The notes beneath the pieces were generated by a model. That model did not search any database and was not told the origin of the DNA. It was given only the letters and a program-made list of their open reading frames with translations. From contig NZ_WTLB01000016.1 of assembly GCF_011378855.1 (NCBI RefSeq), positions 19,955 to 83,954 of the forward strand: a stretch of 64,000 nt of DNA, written 5' to 3'. The position numbers and the translations under genes are program-made. Source of the DNA: Pseudoalteromonas sp. Z1A8 (GTDB lineage: Bacteria > Pseudomonadota > Gammaproteobacteria > Enterobacterales > Alteromonadaceae). Positions 59,194-64,000 of the stretch are shown here, piece by piece. Position 1 is the stretch's first letter. Each line of letters begins with the position of its first letter.

Positions 59194-59616
59194 ATGAATA
59201 CTATTAATTCCAATGCAGAAATTATATTACCAACTCCGCTAGCGGGTGAAGATAAAGTAGCTGGTCAAGCGGCTAGTTCGCTAACTGAACGTGCCATTGA
59301 CGATGTAAAGCAAGTTGATACACAAAATCAACAACGATTACAGCAAAATCAATACGAAAAAAATAATCAAGAAGTAACTGCTCAGCCGTTAGAGCGTGAA
59401 CAACTAGAACAAATGGCGCAACAATTGCAGGACTTTATGGGCGAAATGAACCGAAGTTTGCAATTTAAAGTTGATGAAGATTCAGGTCGTGATGTTATTA
59501 AAGTGCTCGATAAAGACAGTGGTGAAGTTATTAAGCAATACCCTTCTGAGGAAGTTTTAAGCTTGGTTTCTAAATTGTCTGAATCTGCCGGTATTTTAAT
59601 TGACCAAACAGTTTAG
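59194..59616 (+). CDS. flaG: FlaG-family protein
   Basis: Small cytoplasmic protein (140 residues) that influences filament length in Vibrio, Pseudomonas and Campylobacter. A Gln-rich N-terminal half precedes the conserved FlaG domain: LQDFMGEMNRSLQFKVDEDS with GRDVIKVLDKDSGEVIKQYP. It lies between flagellin and fliD, its usual place. No convincing sigma-28 or sigma-54 motif was seen in the 60 bases before it. Confidence 0.92.
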   Translation: MNTINSNAEIILPTPLAGEDKVAGQAASSLTERAIDDVKQVDTQNQQRLQQNQYEKNNQEVTAQPLEREQLEQMAQQLQDFMGEMNRSLQFKVDEDSGRDVIKVLDKDSGEVIKQYPSEEVLSLVSKLSESAGILIDQTV

Positions 59617-59694
59617 CAATCAACTCAAAATATTAACTTTCAAGTGTTAATTATTAAGAGTTAGTTTATTTTTGAGTATTTAAAGAGGTAAAGT

Positions 59695-61128
59695 ATGTCT
59701 ATTACGTTTAATGGTTTAGGCTCAGGGTTAGCGGTAGCAGACATTGTTGATGCGCTAGTTAATGCTGAACAAGCACCTGCTGAAGCTCGTTTAAATACTA
59801 CAGAAGGTAAATTAACAACGGATATTTCTGCCGTTGGTGCACTCAAGTCGGCGCTTGAAAAAGTACAAACGTCAATGGGAGCACTAGGTGATAGTGATAA
59901 CTATCAAAAGCGCACCGCATCAGGTAATGATGATTTTATATCAATTAGTTCAGATAAAGATGCGCAGCCTGGTAGTTATAATGTAAAAGTGGATGCATTA
60001 GCACAAGCTCATAAGTTGTCATCCCCTGCATTTGCAGCAGACGAGGCAATTGGCGCGGGTGTTATTACAATAGGCTCGGGCGACAATAGCTTCTCTACTG
60101 TTTTATCGGCTACAAATACCTTAGAAGATTTACGCGACCAAATTAATAATGGCCCTTTTACTGGCAGTGATAGTAATGAATCAGTTGTCGCCACTATAAT
60201 AACCAGTGATACCGGTCAGCATTTAGTACTTACCAGTAAAGAAACCGGCGAAGACAACGCAATTACAATTACCGTACAAGATGACGATGGCAATAATACC
60301 GATACTGGCGGGCTTTCGCGTTTAGCATACGATGTATCTGACGCAGATCCACTAAACCATACTACAAATTTAACCGAAGTAAACGCTGCACAAAACGCAC
60401 AAATAACAATAGATGGTACGTTAACTGTATCAAGTAATACCAATGAATTTAGTAATGTGATTGATGGCGTGGATATTACCGCTAAAAAGTTGCATGCCAC
60501 TGACGACGACTTAAGCGACATATCGGTTACCGAAAACAATAATAATATTAATACAGGTTTAAATAGCTTTATTACAAGTTACAACGAACTCTTAGAACTG
60601 AGTAATAACTTGGGTGCCTCCGGCGAAGGTGGTGCAGGCGTTATGGCGGGAGATTCACTACTTCGTGGTGTTATGTCAAAGCTTCGTAGCGAAATAACAA
60701 ATTCCGTTGATTTAGGTGATGGCAACTCACTATCGCTATCGCAGCTCGGTGTAGAAACAGACCGCTACGGTGTTTTAACGCTAAATACAGAAACACTCAA
60801 TGAAAAAATAGCAACCGATGTAGATTTAGTTCAGCAGTTTTTTGTAGGTGATGACGATGATGGTTTTGCGCAGTCGTTTGATGAGCTAATGAGTTTTTAT
60901 ACAGACTCCGACGGCATCATACAAAACCGAATCGATAGTAAAACAAATCAGCTAGATGATTTAGATGATGATCGCTTGGACCTTGCCAGTAAAATGGAGT
61001 CACTATCATCTCGTTTATATGCTCAGTATAATGCGATGGATTTATTAGTAGCGAGCCTAAACAACACCAGCAGTTATGTTCAAGCTCAGCTGGAAAATAT
61101 GCCTGGGGTTGTACGAGATAACTCTTAA
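59695..61128 (+). CDS. fliD: Flagellar filament cap protein FliD
   Basis: Pentameric cap that guides flagellin polymerisation, 477 residues. N-terminal FNGLGSGLAVADIVDALVNA and the C-terminal coiled coil (RIDSKTNQLDDLDDDRLDLA, then RLYAQYNAMDLLVASLNNTS) mark FliD; the middle contains the usual beta-rich repeat domains (SYNVKVDALAQAHKL). AAGAGGTAAAGT precedes the ATG. In Vibrio the next genes in the same direction are flaI/fliT and fliS; here those are inverted. Confidence 0.96.
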   Translation: MSITFNGLGSGLAVADIVDALVNAEQAPAEARLNTTEGKLTTDISAVGALKSALEKVQTSMGALGDSDNYQKRTASGNDDFISISSDKDAQPGSYNVKVDALAQAHKLSSPAFAADEAIGAGVITIGSGDNSFSTVLSATNTLEDLRDQINNGPFTGSDSNESVVATIITSDTGQHLVLTSKETGEDNAITITVQDDDGNNTDTGGLSRLAYDVSDADPLNHTTNLTEVNAAQNAQITIDGTLTVSSNTNEFSNVIDGVDITAKKLHATDDDLSDISVTENNNNINTGLNSFITSYNELLELSNNLGASGEGGAGVMAGDSLLRGVMSKLRSEITNSVDLGDGNSLSLSQLGVETDRYGVLTLNTETLNEKIATDVDLVQQFFVGDDDDGFAQSFDELMSFYTDSDGIIQNRIDSKTNQLDDLDDDRLDLASKMESLSSRLYAQYNAMDLLVASLNNTSSYVQAQLENMPGVVRDNS

Positions 61129-61170
61129 TATATAAATAGCATATAGTTTTAATAGCTAAACCAAAAATAT

Positions 61171-61199
61171 AAAAAAACCGTTATTTATAACGGTTTTTT
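61171..61199. terminator. Bidirectional terminator between fliD and the FliT-like gene
   Basis: AAAAAACCGTTAT and ATAACGGTTTTTT form a palindrome with T-runs both ways, between convergent genes. Confidence 0.92.
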
Positions 61200-61222
61200 A
61201 TGTTTACTGCTTGAGGTGAATT

Positions 61223-61537
61223 TTATTTGGCTGCTCTATATACCTTAATTGCCTTGCCAGATTTTTTTTGTTTAATAATGGCTTTAGATGACTCGTTTTT
61301 AGCGCTATTTGCTTTTACTAAAATAGTATTTATACGAAGCTGAATTAATTCTAATTGCTCTGCGCTTGGGCCTTCGTTGCTTTCGCACCATTGCTTTATA
61401 TTAGTATTTAAAGTGTCTAAAAAAGGCTGAGCTTCGTCTGCATTATTGTCATTTACTAACACTTCAATATTACTAAGCAACGTTTGTATGAGCTCAGAGT
61501 ATTTCGTTAGTGGCTGCGGAGATGTTGGCGAGTCCAT
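61223..61537 (-). CDS. Putative FliT/FlaI-like flagellar chaperone
   Basis: A 104-residue helical protein of low sequence conservation (YSELIQTLLSNIEVLVNDNN then LRINTILVKANSAKNESSKA) with a basic tail (KAIIKQKKSGKAIKVYRAAK). It lies eight bases after fliS on the same strand, the slot normally occupied by FliT or Vibrio FlaI, which chaperone FliD. The assignment is by position and size; the sequence alone does not prove it. Confidence 0.65.
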   Translation of the reverse strand: MDSPTSPQPLTKYSELIQTLLSNIEVLVNDNNADEAQPFLDTLNTNIKQWCESNEGPSAEQLELIQLRINTILVKANSAKNESSKAIIKQKKSGKAIKVYRAAK

Positions 61538-61545
61538 AATTTAAA

Positions 61546-61947
61546 TTAAACCGCAGGGCTGCGTTTATCTAGCGGAATGTTATTCCAACCTTCTTTAATT
61601 TCTTTAACAATACTTGATACCTCAGTAATTGCTTCAATATCGTTGTGTAAATTAGCTTGAGTTAAACGGCGTTGGCAGTAATCGTAAAGTGCCAATAAAT
61701 TGTTAGAAATACTAGGGTCTTGCTCTACTTCTAAATTAAGTGCATCTTGCAGAGCACCAAGCAATAAAATACAAGCTGAAATGTTCTCACCTTTTTTAGC
61801 TATTTCTTTGCGCTCAATAAACCCTTTTGTTGCTGCTAAGCGGCCGATAATATTACTGAATATAAGATTTATTTGTTCGTAAGGAGTCATTTCGGCAATA
61901 CTACTAGCACGAACTTGACCGTATTTTTTTACTGAGATGTGAGCCAT
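61546..61947 (-). CDS. fliS: Flagellar export chaperone FliS
   Basis: Binds the flagellin C-terminus to prevent premature polymerisation. The 133-residue helical bundle has the family segments QVRASSIAEMTPYEQINLIF, SNIIGRLAATKGFIERKEIA, KGENISACILLLGALQDALN and LYDYCQRRLTQANL. It is transcribed opposite to fliD, with its own sigma-54 motif, an unusual orientation compared with the flaG-fliD-fliS order in Vibrio. Confidence 0.93.
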   Translation of the reverse strand: MAHISVKKYGQVRASSIAEMTPYEQINLIFSNIIGRLAATKGFIERKEIAKKGENISACILLLGALQDALNLEVEQDPSISNNLLALYDYCQRRLTQANLHNDIEAITEVSSIVKEIKEGWNNIPLDKRSPAV

Positions 61948-62034
61948 GGAAAATCCTAAAATTTAAAACTATAAAATAATGTGAAAGCTAATATAGAAAA
62001 TTTAATAAAGCTTTTATACTTTTATAAAAACAAA

Positions 62035-62048
62035 GCAATATTAATGCC
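62035..62048 (-). promoter_or_regulatory. Sigma-54 promoter of fliS
   Basis: Minus strand TTGGCATTAATATTGCTTTG: GG at 62048-62047, ten bases, GC at 62036-62035, near-consensus at both boxes. The predicted start near 62023 leaves a leader of about 75 bases. Confidence 0.85.
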
Positions 62049-62161
62049 AAGCATTTTTACTTATGTATGTATCGGCATTTGTAACTTCAACTTAAATTTA
62101 TAATTGAGTTTATTTACTAACAATAGCATTTTTATTGCTGAGTAAATTAATTTTTAGGGCT

Positions 62162-62260
62162 AAGTTATAGTTAAGTAATAGCTAGGTAATAGTTAGGTAA
62201 TGGCTAAGCAATAACTAAGTTAAAACCATAGTCATACTTAATGATTAACTATTAAGTATG
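62162..62260. repeat. 11-bp phased repeats and inverted repeat upstream of flrA
   Basis: Five successive 11-bp units related to AAGTAATAGCT run from 62162 to 62216 (AAGTTATAGTT, AAGTAATAGCT, AGGTAATAGTT, AGGTAATGGCT, AAGCAATAACT). They are followed by a nine-base inverted repeat CATACTTAA (62233-62241) / TTAAGTATG (62252-62260). These fill most of the gap between the fliS promoter and flrA; the rest of 61948-62389 is AT-rich with no gene. Confidence 0.75.
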
Positions 62261-62389
62261 ATTGACTTAACTAGTCCGTCTGTTTTTTGGCGTTTATGTC
62301 AAAAAACTGCCGCTATCGCTTGCATCCATTCTGAACTGGCTTACAATTTAACTAATTATACAAATTAGTGAAAGTACGGCTCGCTAAAT

Positions 62390-63826
62390 ATGATCTTGAT
62401 TTTAGATAATAATAACAACCGCGCAATAGGATTAAATGCTTCACTTGGCTTTATTGGTGAAGCTGCTCAACTATTAAGCGAAGACTGCTTTGAACAAGAA
62501 TGCAAAAAATATCAGCAGCAGGAATGCATGATTATTTTAGGAGCGTTGCAATCACTTGACCACGAAAGCTTAATTAAACGCTACCCAACACTACCCTTTT
62601 TATTAATTGGTGAAACGCTAAAACCACTATTAAGTATCGCGAATGTTGTAGGGCTTATATGTGAGCCATTTAATCACGAAGTGACAACCCAATTACTCCA
62701 TGATTGCCAGCAATATCAACGTATGCTGCCAAACGAGCACAAACACGCCAAACCTCATAAAACATTTGACGGGCTAGTTGGTGAAACAGAAGCCGTTAAA
62801 GATGTTCGCTTTTTAATTGAACAAGTGGCAAAAACCGATGCCAATGTTTTAATTTTGGGTGAGTCAGGCACAGGTAAAGAAGTGGTTGCTCGTAATGTTC
62901 ACTTGCTTTCAAAGCGTATTAATGGACCGTTTGTACCTGTTAACTGTGGTGCTATTCCGGCAGAACTGCTCGAAAGTGAACTATTTGGCCACGAAAAAGG
63001 CGCATTTACGGGTGCTATATCGGCTCGTAAAGGGCGCTTTGAACTAGCTCAAGGCGGGACGCTATTTTTAGATGAAATAGGCGATATGCCACTGCAAATG
63101 CAAGTTAAGTTACTTCGAGTATTGCAAGAACGCAGCTACGAGCGTGTTGGTGGTACAAAGGCGATTCAGGCTGATGTACGCGTTATTGCGGCCACTCATC
63201 GTAATCTTGAAACAATGATTGAAGAGGGCAGCTTTAGGGAAGATTTATATTATCGCTTAAATGTATTTCCTATCGAAAACCCATCGCTGAGTGAACGTGC
63301 TGATGATATTCCGCTGCTTTTAAAAGAGTTAATGCGCCGCGTTAACGATCAGACTGGTTCTACCGCTAAGTTTACAGAGCGCGCAGTTGAGAGCTTAAAA
63401 GAACATGCTTGGCCTGGTAATATTCGTGAGCTTGCTAATTTGGTGGAGCGTATGGTTATTATGTTCCCTGAAAAAGTGGTTGATATTCCCGACTTACCTA
63501 ATAAATATCGCTACATTGAAGTTGAAGCGTACGAGCCAGAATATCCTGAAGAGTTAATGGAAAAAGACGCCTTTAACGATATATTTAGCACCGGCTTTAG
63601 TGATTACGAAAGTGAGCCAGACGCTGAGTTTAACCAAACGGGTAGTGGGCTATTACCAGATGATGGTATTGAACTTAAAGACTACTTAGCCGAGCTTGAG
63701 ATTAGCTTAATAACCCAAGCGTTAGAGCGCTATGATTACGTTGTAGCTCGCGCTGCAGAAATATTAGGTGTACGCAGAACAACACTCGTTGAGAAAATGA
63801 AAAAATATAATCTTTCAAGAGATTAG
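62390..63826 (+). CDS. flrA: FlrA/FleQ, master sigma-54-dependent flagellar activator
   Basis: Top-level regulator of polar flagellum synthesis, 478 residues. An N-terminal receiver-like FleQ domain (about 1-110) lacks a canonical phospho-acceptor; the AAA+ domain has Walker A GESGTGKE (157-164), the sigma-54 contact loop GAFTGA (204-209) and Walker [12 protein letters not shown]; the Fis-type helix-turn-helix ends the protein ([20 protein letters not shown]). In Vibrio it is followed by flrB-flrC, which would lie outside the window. It would drive the sigma-54 promoters listed above, directly or through FlrC. Confidence 0.95.
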   Translation: MILILDNNNNRAIGLNASLGFIGEAAQLLSEDCFEQECKKYQQQECMIILGALQSLDHESLIKRYPTLPFLLIGETLKPLLSIANVVGLICEPFNHEVTTQLLHDCQQYQRMLPNEHKHAKPHKTFDGLVGETEAVKDVRFLIEQVAKTDANVLILGESGTGKEVVARNVHLLSKRINGPFVPVNCGAIPAELLESELFGHEKGAFTGAISARKGRFELAQGGTLFLDEIGDMPLQMQVKLLRVLQERSYERVGGTKAIQADVRVIAATHRNLETMIEEGSFREDLYYRLNVFPIENPSLSERADDIPLLLKELMRRVNDQTGSTAKFTERAVESLKEHAWPGNIRELANLVERMVIMFPEKVVDIPDLPNKYRYIEVEAYEPEYPEELMEKDAFNDIFSTGFSDYESEPDAEFNQTGSGLLPDDGIELKDYLAELEISLITQALERYDYVVARAAEILGVRRTTLVEKMKKYNLSRD

Positions 63827-63886
63827 AAGTACAAAAATAGTGAAATGCCTTTCGTTATTTATTATTCATTTGTGAGCAATCAATTT

Positions 63887-63962
63887 ACGGGCTTTGCCCG
63901 TCACGCAAGCAAGCTTCGCGTCTTGTATCTCTCATTGATAAATGATTAGCTATCATTTATCA
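63887..63962. repeat. Two hairpins in the intergenic DNA after flrA
   Basis: ACGGGC-TTT-GCCCGT (63887-63901) and TGATAAATGA/TCATTTATCA around a seven-base loop (63936-63962). Neither has an adjoining T-run. No gene was seen from 63827 to the window end. Confidence 0.5.
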
Positions 63963-64000
63963 CATCGAAGTCAGTGAGCTTGCCTTTGCGTCTAGTATTT

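Overview
The window reads as chromosome of a marine gammaproteobacterium, most likely Pseudoalteromonas (Alteromonadales). This is inferred from gene order (rseB-rseC-lepA-lepB-rnc-era-recO-pdxJ; barA/rlmD-relA-mazG-pyrG-eno; mutH/rppH-ptsP), AT-rich codon use, and a Vibrio-type polar flagellar cluster with flgO/flgP/flgT, flaG and the sigma-54 activator flrA. No database search was possible; assignments rest on motifs, lengths and context.

Layout. 1-7447: end of the sigma-E regulator block (rseB truncated by the window edge, rseC), then a translation / secretion / RNA-processing / repair / vitamin B6 operon. 7448-18540: a 162-bp palindromic repeat, the hybrid kinase BarA on the minus strand, then rlmD-relA-mazG-pyrG, a second 162-bp repeat copy, and eno. 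18541-26080: mutH divergent from rppH-ptsP across a 530-bp gap carrying a cluster of DnaA-box-like sites, then a TSUP transporter, lgt, thyA and galU. 26090-27814: a 313-bp repeat element split by an intact IS4-family insertion sequence with a perfect 10-bp target duplication. 27900-31492: five consecutive small-protein genes, two SPOR-domain and three FlgO-family (putative) lipoproteins, with sigma-54-like promoter motifs. 31565-34480: tRNA-Arg(CCT) followed by an accessory segment with a Panacea-domain antitoxin plus putative toxin, iteron-like repeats, a frameshifted GpA-type replication protein, and a DUF4303 gene. 34535-38882: a DHH phosphoesterase, then an oxidative-stress group (dihydrolipoamide dehydrogenase-like flavoprotein, peroxiredoxin-glutaredoxin fusion, divergent oxyR with an OxyR-type operator). 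38879-63826: the flagellar regulon: flgT/flgP, flgN-flgM, flgA, cheV-cheR, flgBCDE, flgFGHI, flgJKL, two flagellins, flaG, fliD, inverted fliS plus a FliT-like gene, and flrA.

How it works together. Sigma-54 motifs (GG-N10-GC) can be read upstream of flgT, flgP, flgA, flgB, flgF, flgJ, the first flagellin, fliS and the first flgO-like gene. FliA (sigma-28) motifs precede flgMN and the second flagellin. That is the Vibrio-like hierarchy: FlrA with sigma-54 builds the hook-basal body and first filament protein, then FliA, held by FlgM until hook completion, switches on late genes. The lipoprotein cluster at 28-31.5 kb looks like a detached member of this regulon.
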